Positions 22,552 through 38,154 of a stretch of DNA of 64,000 nt are shown here, piece by piece. The notes under the pieces were generated by a model. That model was given only the letters and a program-made list of their open reading frames with translations, did no database searches and had not been told where the DNA came from. Positions within the stretch are counted from its first letter, which is position 1. The number at the start of each line of letters is the position of its first letter. The position numbers and the translations under genes are program-made. Origin of the DNA: Emiliania huxleyi CCMP1516 (Eukaryota > Haptophyta > Isochrysidales > Noelaerhabdaceae); assembly GCF_000372725.1 (NCBI RefSeq), contig NW_005201259.1:266881-330880 (forward strand), given 5' to 3'.

Positions 22552-22816
22552 GCTCTAGCAAAGGCGCCACCGTGAGAACGCGGCACAAAGAATTTCCCCC
22601 CAGAGAGTACAACAACGTGTGCATGAGCATGGGCATGCAATATTCTTTCTTTCTTAGTGCCAGTGCGCGCCAGTCCCGTGCCCGCAGTGTCGCGTAAACA
22701 AATTTTGCGCCAGTTTTCGGCCATTCCGAATTTCCTTTCGTGCCATTCCGCATTCCCCATAAACTAAGAGAACTTACGGCGCGGAGCGGTCAGGCATGAC
22801 ACATTTTGTACCCATT
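22552..22816. promoter_or_regulatory. Intergenic region with dispersed GTGCCAGTGCGCGCCAGTCC element
   Basis: Lies between two minus-strand genes. At 22655-22682 it has TTAGTGCCAGTGCGCGCCAG then TCCCGTGCCC, about 105 bp upstream of the J-protein ATG, followed by an AT-rich run (CGTAAACAAATTTTGCG). Confidence 0.4.
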
Positions 22817-24130
22817 CTAGACTGACACTGTGTCCACGTCTCCACGATAGTGCACAGATGGGCTCTGTGGGACAAGTTCTGCTCGCAACGCCCCAGGGCC
22901 CGGTCGTCTCAATGCGACTACGTAGAAGAGAGCGGAAGGAGCAGCTACGAAGATTGCAACATTTCTTAGCAGACCATAATCGCTTCCGTCGTGCGCAGCG
23001 GCGCCGGGGAAAATATCGCCATAGCCCGCGCGGATCGCCGCCTTGCGCACCGGCTTGTAGTGCTGCGGCGCAAATGGGTTGTGCCCGCTCCAAGGCTTGT
23101 CGCCACCCGACCAATGAAGGGCGCAACCCCTTGCGACCTCCCCCGTCCACCAAGCGGCGCTGTACTTTGCCCACACCCGCAGTGGCAGCAGCTCCCCGTT
23201 CCCCCAGCTGGTGCCCAAACCGCCCACATTCCAGCAGGAATCGATCCGCTGAAAGTCGTGCCCAAAGAGCAGCTGCAGCGGCACCTGGCTGCTCGGCGCA
23301 GCTCGCATACCGCCTGGGAGCGAGATGCCAGCATACGAGGCGAGGCCGACCTCCTGAAGCGCAGCCACCAGCGCCTCGATCCGCTGCGTCAGGTTCTGCG
23401 CGCGCCACTGCTGGAGGTTGAAGGCGATGAGGCCGGCGTTGAAGGCGTCACCCCGCAGCACTGTGCTCACGTTGTATCCCCATGCCTTGAGAACCCCAAG
23501 CTTTGACGGGCGGTACCGCGTGATGGTGCGCAGCTCCTTCTTGCGCGCCACGGCAGCAAGCGACTTTGAATGGTTGGCGCCGACGAAGAGCTTCGAGAGG
23601 AGGTCGTGCACATCTGAGCGCACTATGATGTCCGTGTCGAGCCAGAGGACTGAGGAGGCGGCCTCCGGCAAGAGTTCGGGGAGGTAGAAGCGCACCAAGT
23701 TCATGGCGCTCGAGTTGCTCAGGTTGTGGAGCAGTGGAAACCGCTCGAGATTGACGACATGGACTGTGATCTCCATTCCGACTCTCCGGATCGCCTCTCT
23801 GCTCTGCGGGCTGGGCTCCGCCTCGACGCAGAAGGCGTGCACATGGATGCAGTGCGGGCTGCGGCTGCTGCTGAAGATCGACCAGACCAGCGGCGCCAGG
23901 CCCGGCGCCTGGTGGCTGTCTGCGCCGAATGCGACATGCGAGATGTGCCCACACGACCGCGTTGGTCTGTGGAGACCACCTGTGGACCTGTTCGAGACAT
24001 CGCTGTGCCCCCCGCGGTTCTGGAGGTGCTTGCGGGAGGCATCGGTATGATCTCCGCGCGGTTGGGAATGCTTGAAGAAGTTGACTTGGCCGGCGGCCAC
24101 AACCGCCACCAGCGCAAGCCCCCACGGCAT
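22817..24130 (-). CDS. GT8-family glycosyltransferase, type II membrane protein
   Basis: 437 residues in a single exon from the ATG at 24130 (an alternative ATG is 96 nt upstream). It has a signal anchor (WGLALVAVVAAGQVNFF), a variable stem, and a GT8 catalytic domain: HVAFGADSHQAPGLAPLVWS, HVHAFCVEAEPS, SAMNLVRFYLPELLPEA, SVLWLDTDIIVRSDVHDL (DxD near residue 163), DAFNAGLIAFNLQQWR, and HWSGGDKPWSG near residue 347. GT8 enzymes transfer sugars from nucleotide-sugar donors with retention; donor and acceptor cannot be told here. A Golgi-lumen location is inferred from the topology. Upstream lies a gene on the opposite strand, so about 490 bp is shared as a divergent promoter. Confidence 0.85.
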   Translation of the reverse strand: MPWGLALVAVVAAGQVNFFKHSQPRGDHTDASRKHLQNRGGHSDVSNRSTGGLHRPTRSCGHISHVAFGADSHQAPGLAPLVWSIFSSSRSPHCIHVHAFCVEAEPSPQSREAIRRVGMEITVHVVNLERFPLLHNLSNSSAMNLVRFYLPELLPEAASSVLWLDTDIIVRSDVHDLLSKLFVGANHSKSLAAVARKKELRTITRYRPSKLGVLKAWGYNVSTVLRGDAFNAGLIAFNLQQWRAQNLTQRIEALVAALQEVGLASYAGISLPGGMRAAPSSQVPLQLLFGHDFQRIDSCWNVGGLGTSWGNGELLPLRVWAKYSAAWWTGEVARGCALHWSGGDKPWSGHNPFAPQHYKPVRKAAIRAGYGDIFPGAAAHDGSDYGLLRNVAIFVAAPSALFYVVALRRPGPGALRAELVPQSPSVHYRGDVDTVSV

Positions 24131-24622
24131 CTCACCGGGCGCGGGGGCACGCGGACCGAAATGGCACGTCGTCTTGAGGGGGGACGCCTGCTTCGATCCT
24201 CCTTTGAGAACACATTTCGTCATTTTCTTTTTTGTGCTCTTACTTTTACTATTCTTTGGGTTCTTCTCTTGAAGCATGCCCACCACGCAATTATGACCCA
24301 AGCTTGCGCTTGCTCGCATCCGGCGGCGGACCGCCGCTGGAGCTCCCATCGTGGGCGATAAACGCTCGTTCGGCGCTGGGGGGCCGAAGCCCGTCGCTGC
24401 GTCGTAGTTCAGAGTTCGGGACGGCGTCGCCCACGCCGTTCTCTCCAACCCTGGTTCGGTATACCCGGGCAGGGATCCTACCCACCGGGGCGGCCTCGCG
24501 CCCGTCGCCCGCCCGCAGCCTTTGTGTATACCGGCGAGCTCCCCTCGCTGTGCGACGCCGCCCGCCGTCTGCGGCACGTCCAAGACGCCTCCGCAAGGCA
24601 TCGATTGATCGAGCGCAGCGCC
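24131..24622. promoter_or_regulatory. Divergent intergenic region
   Basis: Separates the GT8 gene (-) and the small membrane protein gene (+). AT-rich around 24220-24275. No conserved box recognised. Confidence 0.4.
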
Positions 24623-25123
24623 ATGGGCACTTATACCCTCGCCCGGGGAGCAGGAGCAGGGGTCGTGCCTGTCTGGACGGGCATGCGTGAGCGAGCGGCA
24701 CGTCCGGTCACACTGGCTCTCGTCGCGCTGCTGCTGGTTGGAGTTTGGGCATTGCTGCTCTTCCGTAGCAGACCGTCTCCCACGCCCGGTCTGCCTAGCA
24801 CAGGCATCGCGGCTGTTGGCCCGTTGCAACTGCGGTGCTCACCGTGCGCGCCTCATAGAGATGCCTTCGCCACACTCGAGAAGCTGCGCATCACCCCGCA
24901 CGTTGTTGAGGACGTGCGAAGTGGCGGCGCCCCTGGCGTCTACGCTGTGAAGCGCGTGCCAGCTGAGGACACCGATCTGAGGGACTACATCCGCAACCTA
25001 GGGAGGCGGTCCATAGAGCACCACGATCGAGTCATGGCCTCGAACAGATCTTCCCGGTCCCTCGGCAATCCAGCGACCCTGGGCCGACGTATGATTGATT
25101 TTTTGCTAGGTGTGTGTTCGTGA
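24623..25123 (+). CDS. Small single-pass membrane protein, 166 residues, unknown
   Basis: The ATG at 24623 starts a short cytosolic N-terminus, then a clear transmembrane helix (TLALVALLLVGVWALLLF) after RERAARP. The lumenal part contains CSPCAPHRDAFATLEKLRI, TPHVVEDVRSGGAPGVYAV and SIEHHDRVMASNRSS. The type II arrangement is like Golgi glycosyl- or sulfotransferases, but the catalytic part is absent, so it may be a first exon or a lone protein. It ends at TGA 25121-25123 after FLLGVCS; a GT just before could be a donor. Confidence 0.45.
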   Translation: MGTYTLARGAGAGVVPVWTGMRERAARPVTLALVALLLVGVWALLLFRSRPSPTPGLPSTGIAAVGPLQLRCSPCAPHRDAFATLEKLRITPHVVEDVRSGGAPGVYAVKRVPAEDTDLRDYIRNLGRRSIEHHDRVMASNRSSRSLGNPATLGRRMIDFLLGVCS

Positions 25124-25489
25124 GTGTTGTTTCCTTCCTAGCTGCCAGTGGCGCGCGAGGACAGTGTTAAGAATTCTGCGTTTCTGCGCCAAGTCGGGAG
25201 AGACGGGCACCTCTCTCTCTCGTGTGTTTGGTGATTGATGATTGTAGATTGACTGAACTCTGAAGACTGTGTCTTCGTTTCACGTGCGTCGTGCGATAGT
25301 CTCCGAAAGATTCCCTTTACTAAAAACTTTTCCCGAACCAAACGCCGCCTCGCCTCGCTCTCTGGCAGCCGGCCTCGGGCCCGCCACATCGTGGGCGGAA
25401 TAATTCTTCTCTTCGCGCCATATAGAGCTCTATCAGCGACCGCTACACTCGCGGTGCCGCCAGTCTCATCTAGCGACCGCTACACTCGC
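25124..25489. other. Upstream region of the RecQ gene
   Basis: An 18-bp unit AGCGACCGCTACACTCGC occurs twice (about 25436 and 25472), the second directly before the presumed ATG at 25490. Otherwise nothing recognised. Confidence 0.5.
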
Positions 25490-31477
<5,988 letters not shown>

Positions 31478-32636
31478 GGTGCAATACTGTGATGATGAAG
31501 GTTCCCAGTACTCGGTGTACCGGTCCCACGGAGACGGACGTAGAACGTGGCACGTACTATGTCGTGTGTGATGTGAGTGTGGTGAAGGACACACGAAGAA
31601 CAGAGAATTTGTCAGGTGAGTAAAAAAAGTGAGACCCAGACGGCGGGCTCGGGGGGGGGGGGTGGCATTGGCAAAACCAAAAAAGAAAAATTGGCGGTCT
31701 TGTGTGCAGTGGCCCACTAACGGCAAACCCGCACGAGAAACTAATTTTTCATAAAAAGCTGAGTGCTTCAGGCGAGGGATTTGGTTGGTGAGGGCGCGGG
31801 TGGGGCGCGTCCGAGGGCTCGCGGGCGAGGGCGAGGGCCGAGGGCGGTTTAGCGCACCAGCCGCGTAGGACGATGGCTCCCTCGACGACATCCCTTCATC
31901 GACGGACGCCTTCACCGCCGCCGGCCCTGGGCCATCCAGCGCAGCCTCCGACGTCCTGCACGTGATCGAGGTACAGAAACGGTGGCTGCCGCAGCTCACA
32001 CCCTAATCTATCTGCCTTAGGCACGGAGCCAACGGAGCCATCGCGCATGCCCGCATCGCGAGCGGCTCCGAGGTCTCCCGCCGAGACCGGCTCGGCGCGG
32101 CGCGTGGCCGCACGCCGCCGTTGAAAAGGCGATAGGAGAGGGAGAGCGCCGGCCACATCGAGCGAGCACTGACGTGTAAGGTGTCTGCGCTGCTCCGGTG
32201 TGTGTGGGATTATGCCTCCCCCCATCTGTGCGGCGAGGTGTTTGCGGTGGGTGCGATGGCCGATCGTGCGCGATGGCCTACCATTGTGCGTGGTGTCGGT
32301 GTGTCGGTCGTCCGGAGCGTGTGGCGGCGCCGTTGCATGCAGCGACTCTGCTCACGTGCCACGACTGCTTTGACTGACTTATGAGTGCTGATGGATGATC
32401 TCCGACAACCCAAAACCAAAATGAAAATGCGGAGTGGCCCCACGATTCGGCCCCACTTTGGCGTGCAGATCCTGCGTCTCTCACTGCCCGCGAACAACAG
32501 AGGCGGGTCCGCCGCAGGTCCCCCACTAGTTGATGAGTACAGCACCAGCGACAACAAACCGCATTCCCCCCGGCCCCCCCCCACCCTCTCCCCGATCCCG
32601 AAACGGCGCAACGCACGCTTCGCGCGTGACACAACA
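31478..32636. other. Intergenic region, no gene seen
   Basis: Contains a short G run (31652-31662) and mixed-composition DNA. Open frames on the minus strand lack motifs. The last 100 bp may be the 5' UTR of the EF-hand gene. Confidence 0.5.
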
Positions 32637-35192
32637 ATGTCGGCTCCGGGTGTCGCGCATGGACCTGCCGCGGCACCCGTCAGCACGTCCTCGGATGCCG
32701 CGGTCCGGAGCGCGTTTGCAAAGTTCGACAAAAACGGCTCCGGCGCCCTCGACGTCCGCGAGCTCCGCTCAGCGCTCGGCCAGCTCGGCCTCGAGGCAGG
32801 CCGCACGGAGGCGCAAGCAATCCTCTCCAAGTACGACGCCGACGGCGGTGGCTCGCTCGAGCTGTCCGAGTTTCAGGCGCTCGTGGTGGACCTGAGGCGC
32901 TTCCAAGAGAGCTCAAAGCCGCCCGCGCCCTCGCCACCGTCGCCATCCTCAGGCTCAAAGCCGCCCGCTCCCTCGCCCGCGGCCAAGGCCCCCTCGCCCG
33001 CGGCCAAGGCCCCGCGCCTCGAGGATGCGCTCAAGGCCGCCGACGTCATTGCCATCCGCAACCAGACCCGGGATGACGTCGACCGGCTCTTCAACTTTTA
33101 CGCCAAGCTGCGGTGCGCGGCCGCCCCGCACCCCTCATTGCTACCGTTTCTTGGCGCCCTCACCACTGCCCTCACCGCCGCCCTTCTCAGCACTGCCGGC
33201 GCGGACGTGCGGTCACCCACACTCGAGCTCGACGAGATGAACCACATGCTCACCGACTTTGGCCTCCTCGCGCGCATCGCCGAGCCTCGAGCGGCCAAGC
33301 TGGGCCCGGCTCCGCCTCAGTCACCCATTAGCTACACGCGCGAAGCGGCGCGGTCTGCCTTTGCGCAGGCTGCGACGGGAAAACATACGTCGAATGCGAA
33401 GCGCGACGCGCTGGGGCGCAACGCCTTCTTCGAGTTCCTGCTCCGGCTCGTCCTCGGCAGCGACACGAACCCACCTTTCGCGGCCACGGATGGAGCGGGC
33501 AAGCGGCTCCACGCGCTCCTGCGCTGCTTCAAGGTTGGCGAGGGAGCACAGGCCATGCGCGCGTGCTTCACTGACTTGCGCGGCGCCGTGCCGCCCTCGC
33601 TCAAGAGCCAGAGCTCGGCCAACGCTGCGATCGCTGCCGACGTGGCGGGCTCGCCCGATGCACCGCGCTTCAAGCGGTACGGCTCTCAGGCCGACGCTGC
33701 CGCCACCCGGGTGCAAGCAACGTACAAGGGGTCGCTGGCGCGGCGCAAGACGGGCGAGCGCAGGCGGGAGCAGAGCGCTGCAAGCTCGACGAGCGACTCC
33801 CTCGTGACGGATCCCATCCGGAGGGCCTTTGAGGCCCTCGACCGAGACCACTCTGGCAGCCTCGACAGCCGTGAGCTGCGCTCTGCGCTTCGCAAACTTG
33901 GCCTCACCGAGGTGGACGCCGACGCGACCAAGGCAATCATGCGCAAGTACGACACCGACAAGGGCGGTAGGATCGAGCTCGTCGAGTTTGCGTCGCTCGT
34001 CCACGACATTCGCCGATTCCAGGATCCGGGGTACCAAGCGCCGCCGGTCGCGACCAAGCCGCCGCTTCCGCGTGCCGTGGGTGCCACCGCTGAGAAAGCA
34101 TCGCCTCTCGGACCGGGGGTGAAGGAGCTGCTCTGCGAGAAGAGAATGCCGCTGGCACTTGTGCCAGGTCAGATATACTCCTTTTGCGTGGGTGCGCACG
34201 AGCACCTCGAGCTCCTCTCGGTCAAGAACACCGACGCGCAGCTGCTAGTCTCGGCACGCGATACCGCCGACCGCAGTCGCGTGAGTGGCGCGACCCTCTT
34301 TGACGGCGCCGTCTACTTTCACCAGCCGCGCGGCTCGGACGTCCGCGGTGGGACGGCTTGGTCAATGCCGGGGCCGTTCGTGTACGAGCTTCGCGCCACG
34401 CGAGGAAGCTCGGCCGACGGGGCGACAAAGACTGAGCCAGTTCATGTCCTGCTCCGCACCGTGTCGCTCTTTGCGGCATCAGAGGCTCTGCCTGTCGGCA
34501 CCGACCATCCTCTCCTCCAGTCAGCCTCGCCGCACAAGCCCCCCTCCGTCTTCTCGCGCCAAGCCCTAGCGCAGAGTCCCTCACCCCCAGAGTCGCATGC
34601 GAGGCATGGATCGCCTGCGGCGGCTGGATTGACGGAGGGCGCCATTGTCGCCGCTTTCCGCGTGTTCGAGGCTGATAGCAGTGGCACGATTGTGACGGCC
34701 AACCTCCGCGCTGCACTGCTGCGAGCCGGAGTAGACGCGTCCAACGACCTCGCCTCCGAGATCTATGCTGACCTCAGCACCCGGGCGCAACAGGCGATTG
34801 ACCTACCGGCCTTCCGGCGAATCGTCCGCGCCGTCCACGACCACTCTGCGGTTGGCTGCACAGCGGGGGGCACGGCTGCCACCGGGTCCACCAATGTGCT
34901 ACATGTAGGAAGGGCGGCCCTCGCGAACAGCGAACACGCCGCTGGGCCACCAACCCCGTATGAGGCGTACATGGCGGCGGGCCTCGCCCGCCTGCAGAAC
35001 GGCAGTGCATCGCCGGTATCGCCGTCGAAGCCCTCCACGCAGAGCTCAGCTTGCTCGAGGCTGGGTGGGCGGCAGGCGGTCAAGGGCAAGGGATCGGGTC
35101 GTGCAGGCTTACACGCAGACGCCTATCGAGCGGCGTATGCCTTGCCTGGGCGAGGGGGGAGGCCAGGAACCCCAAACAGCCTGTCGGCGTAA
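32637..35192 (+). CDS. Multi-EF-hand, IQ-motif calcium-binding protein, 851 residues
   Basis: Single exon from ATG at 32637. An N-terminal EF-hand pair (FAKFDKNGSGALDVRELRSA near residue 31, KYDADGGGSLELSEFQALV near 67) is repeated almost identically in the middle (ALDRDHSGSLDSRELRSALR near 402, RKYDTDKGGRIELVEFASLV near 438). Between them are a Pro/Ser linker, an alpha-helical domain (GRNAFFEFLLRLVLGS) and an IQ-like calmodulin site (TRVQATYKGSLARRKTG near 356). A C-terminal module of unknown type follows (LVPGQIYSFCVGAHEHLELL, WSMPGPFVYELRATRG), then a degenerate EF-hand (FRVFEADSSGTIVTANLRAA). The duplicated EF pairs suggest internal duplication. It resembles algal calcium sensors or flagellar/cytoskeletal proteins; the exact role is unknown. 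Confidence 0.8.
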   Translation: MSAPGVAHGPAAAPVSTSSDAAVRSAFAKFDKNGSGALDVRELRSALGQLGLEAGRTEAQAILSKYDADGGGSLELSEFQALVVDLRRFQESSKPPAPSPPSPSSGSKPPAPSPAAKAPSPAAKAPRLEDALKAADVIAIRNQTRDDVDRLFNFYAKLRCAAAPHPSLLPFLGALTTALTAALLSTAGADVRSPTLELDEMNHMLTDFGLLARIAEPRAAKLGPAPPQSPISYTREAARSAFAQAATGKHTSNAKRDALGRNAFFEFLLRLVLGSDTNPPFAATDGAGKRLHALLRCFKVGEGAQAMRACFTDLRGAVPPSLKSQSSANAAIAADVAGSPDAPRFKRYGSQADAAATRVQATYKGSLARRKTGERRREQSAASSTSDSLVTDPIRRAFEALDRDHSGSLDSRELRSALRKLGLTEVDADATKAIMRKYDTDKGGRIELVEFASLVHDIRRFQDPGYQAPPVATKPPLPRAVGATAEKASPLGPGVKELLCEKRMPLALVPGQIYSFCVGAHEHLELLSVKNTDAQLLVSARDTADRSRVSGATLFDGAVYFHQPRGSDVRGGTAWSMPGPFVYELRATRGSSADGATKTEPVHVLLRTVSLFAASEALPVGTDHPLLQSASPHKPPSVFSRQALAQSPSPPESHARHGSPAAAGLTEGAIVAAFRVFEADSSGTIVTANLRAALLRAGVDASNDLASEIYADLSTRAQQAIDLPAFRRIVRAVHDHSAVGCTAGGTAATGSTNVLHVGRAALANSEHAAGPPTPYEAYMAAGLARLQNGSASPVSPSKPSTQSSACSRLGGRQAVKGKGSGRAGLHADAYRAAYALPGRGGRPGTPNSLSA

Positions 35193-35764
35193 CTCAGGGG
35201 TCGTGCGCAGACCGTGCTCCGAGGTCGCAAAGTATCATGTCGTGGGTAGGGATCCTCTCTCTAAGGGATCCCTATGGGCTCATGTGAGATGTGGGGTCAA
35301 AATGTGGCGAGCACGGAGTAGAGTGTCGGCGAGGCGCGCATCTCCATCTGCCATGTGCATGAAGTTCAAATATCAAATTGTGGAGGGGGGCACAGGGGGC
35401 TAGAGCTGCCTGTGCCTCGAAGCTGCCACAAACGTTAACTTTTTTACTTTTCGGGTATTATCCGCACTGGACGCTGGGGCAGACCGCTCTCCTCGGCCAA
35501 GAGTAATGCGCGAGATGAGCGCAAGATGTATGTACATGGTCGATCGATCCGTCACTCTTGAGGGTGCCCACCGCCGGCTTCCCTCCAATCGCACATCGTG
35601 GCGAGCACCAACGCCTCTTGGAGCACTTGTGAACTTACGGTCGCTTTCTTTGGGTGTTCGCATACAGATTTCGTAATTGTAAGACTTGCAATTCGCGTCG
35701 CCCGGGCGCCCACCGGAGAGTTGATAGGTGCTTGTCCCGACGGGACGCGACACCCCCTCGGGGA
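35193..35764. other. Intergenic region
   Basis: No gene seen. A short palindrome-like GGGATCCTCTCTCTAAGGGA then TCCC lies at 35249-35273. Confidence 0.5.
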
Positions 35765-36928
35765 ATGGGTGCGGCGCCGTGGCTCTGCCTCCTCTGCGTC
35801 GCGTCCGTCTCAATGACGCTGGGAAACAAGGCGTTGATGATGGGGCCGCTCGCGGCGAACAAGCATCTCGTGCTTGTCTTTCAGAATGCCATCTCTGTCA
35901 CGGTACTCAACGGCGGAGCTCTGGCGGGTCTGATCTCGTTTGAGCGCGTCGATCGGCGGCAGCTGCTCTTTTATGTCTGGGACGCAGCGATGCTGGTTGT
36001 GCAGCTTTTCACCTCGTTCGTCGCGCTGCAGCACCTGCCGGTTGCGACGACGACGGTTGTCCGCGCCCTCGCCATCCCTCTCGTCGCCTGGAGCGAGCTT
36101 CTGGTGATGGGGACGCGGCTACCGGCCTCCAAGCAGGCGAGTGCTGCCGTGGTGATGGCAGGCGCCCTGCTCTACGCGCGCGAGGACCTGGTGGGCCAAT
36201 CCTCCTCGCAGAGCGTCACGGGCGCACCACCTGCCCCCGGCGCGACCGCCGAGTAGATGCCGCGCCGCGACCGCTTCGCGCGCCCTGGCCGCAGGCTACC
36301 TCTTTGCCCTCTTCAACCTCCTCGCGTACACCTCCAACGCTCTCCTCGACCGCGTGATGATGTCATCGTCAAAGCAGTCGGCGGCCGGTATGGCCATGTA
36401 CACCCAGGCGCTATCCATACCAATCTGCTTGATCGAGGGCGGCGCAGCCTCGGCCCTCGGCGCTGCAGCATGGCTCTCGCCACGCACGCGGCCACACAAC
36501 ATCTATAGGTGCACTCTTCCACAGCGTCTCCCCCTCCTCTGCTGCGGCGCCAGCTGAGTGCTCGGCCCAAGGGGCCCAAGACACGCGGCGGCAGCGCTTG
36601 AGCGGCCGGGCTGTAGGCGTTGTTCGGCGGGCTCGACGCCAGTCACGGCTGCGCGCTCCTCGTCACGGGCGTCGGCGCCGCGCTCCTCGGGAGTTGCTTT
36701 GCGATGTGCTACAAGAGGGCATCTGCCACCACCGTGACCATCGCGGGCAACGTCAACCGGGTTGTCTGCGCGCTCGCGGGCGGCGCCATTTTCCCCGGCA
36801 AGAGCCTGACGGTGGAGCAGGCGCTGGGCATGGCGGTGTGCCTCAGCGGTGCGACCTCGTACTCGCTGGTTGGCGCGCGTCAGCGCGACGGCGGCAGCGG
36901 CAGGGAGAAGCGAGCGAAGGGATCGTGA
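35765..36928 (+). CDS. Nucleotide-sugar/triose-phosphate transporter-like (DMT superfamily)
   Basis: Exon 1 (35765 to about 36194) encodes several membrane helices: PWLCLLCVASVSMTLGNKAL, HLVLVFQNAISVTVLNGGAL, LLFYVWDAAMLVVQLFTSFV, QASAAVVMAGALLYARE. A GC donor (GTGG|GCCAAT) with the acceptor at 36295 joins it to GYLFALFNLLAYTSNALLDR and MYTQALSIPICLIE. The last exon, from 36617, gives HGCALLVTGVGAALLGSCFA, SATTVTIAGNVNRVVCALAG and AVCLSGATSYSLVG. The LGNK start and the TVTIAGNVNR block are typical of Golgi nucleotide-sugar transporters of the GDP-mannose/TPT group. The exon 2/3 junction is not resolved. Substrate unknown. It may supply donors to enzymes such as the GT8 in this window, but that link is speculative. 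Confidence 0.75.
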
Positions 36929-37193
36929 GAGGTGCCCCTGGGACCGCGCGACCGCGCGTTTTTCTGTTCTCGTTCTCGCGGTCTCGTGTTCAGCATCCAT
37001 GGTGTGTGAGCTCTTGTGTACGTCCATATCAATATTACTTATCACGGACACGTGTGTGGCGAGGCTGTGCCGTCCCTCGTGTTAAACGGTTAGGACCACG
37101 ACCGTCACGCTCACACACTGCGGGTCTGCCTACACCGTGCGCTGCCCTCTCGGAGTCGGACGCACCGAGAGTATCCGAGCCTGCACGAAGAGG
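36929..37193. other. Convergent intergenic region
   Basis: Short space between two gene ends. No terminator or RNA gene recognised. Confidence 0.5.
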
Positions 37194-38122
37194 TCACCCC
37201 GCGATGACCACCTCGACGTTCCTGCGCACGCGTGACGAGTCGTCCGCCTTCTCGACGAGGTCGACGCTGTCAAAAGCCCCGTACAGCGCGTCGGACGCGA
37301 GACCGTGCGTGATGACGACGGCGGTCTCGCACGGCACGCACCGCAACAGCTCCGCCATCGCCGCCTGCCCGCGGGCGTCCATGTGCTGCATCACCTCGTC
37401 AAAGACGAGGTAGCCGCACGACAGGCCGAGCCGCGCGCGCGCAAAGTCAGCGAAGGCGAGCGAGAGCGCAAAGGCGAGCCGGCGCCACTCGCCGCCTGAG
37501 AGCTGCGAGACGGAGCGCACGCGTTCGTCCCCGCCCGGCCGCACCAGCCGCACACTCTTCTGGATCGCGCCGCGCTTGGCGTCAAAGGCTAGCGCGAGCT
37601 GGAGGGTGCCCGCCGAGAGCAGTCCGGAGTAGCGCGCCGCTGAGAGCTGCAGCTGGTCTATCGCGAGCTCGTAGAGCAAGTTTTGCACGCCGCGCTTGCC
37701 AAAGTGCTCACCGAGCTCGCCCATCGTGCGCTGCGCGCGCTCCGCTCGCTTCCTCTCCGCCTCAAGCGCCGTGCGCCGCGCGCTCGCCTCGGTGCGCCGT
37801 GCATCCATGTCCGCCAGCAGCAGCGCGCTTGGGTTGGTCTCAGCGCGCAGCGACGCGACGGCCGCCAAAGCACGCGCCGCTCTCGCCTCCGCCTCCGCTG
37901 CCGCCTCCTTGGCAGCCGCCTCCACCCGCACCTCGCGCACGAGCGCCTTCTCGCGCAAGGACGCCCACCGGCCGACTTCGGACTGCAGCTCCGCCGCCCG
38001 GCCGTCGAGCGCGCGCAGCCGCTCCGCCTCCTCGGCTGCCGCCCTCCGCCGCTCCTCCTCCTGCACGCACGCCTCCGCCTCCGCCTCCGCCTGCGTGGCC
38101 CCCGCCGCCCGCCACGCCTGCT

Positions 38123-38154
<32 letters not shown>

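Noticed and set aside
36257-36508. Separate plus-strand ORF after the first transporter exon
   Set aside because: Overlaps the second transporter exon in another frame; the membrane-helix frame is the real one.
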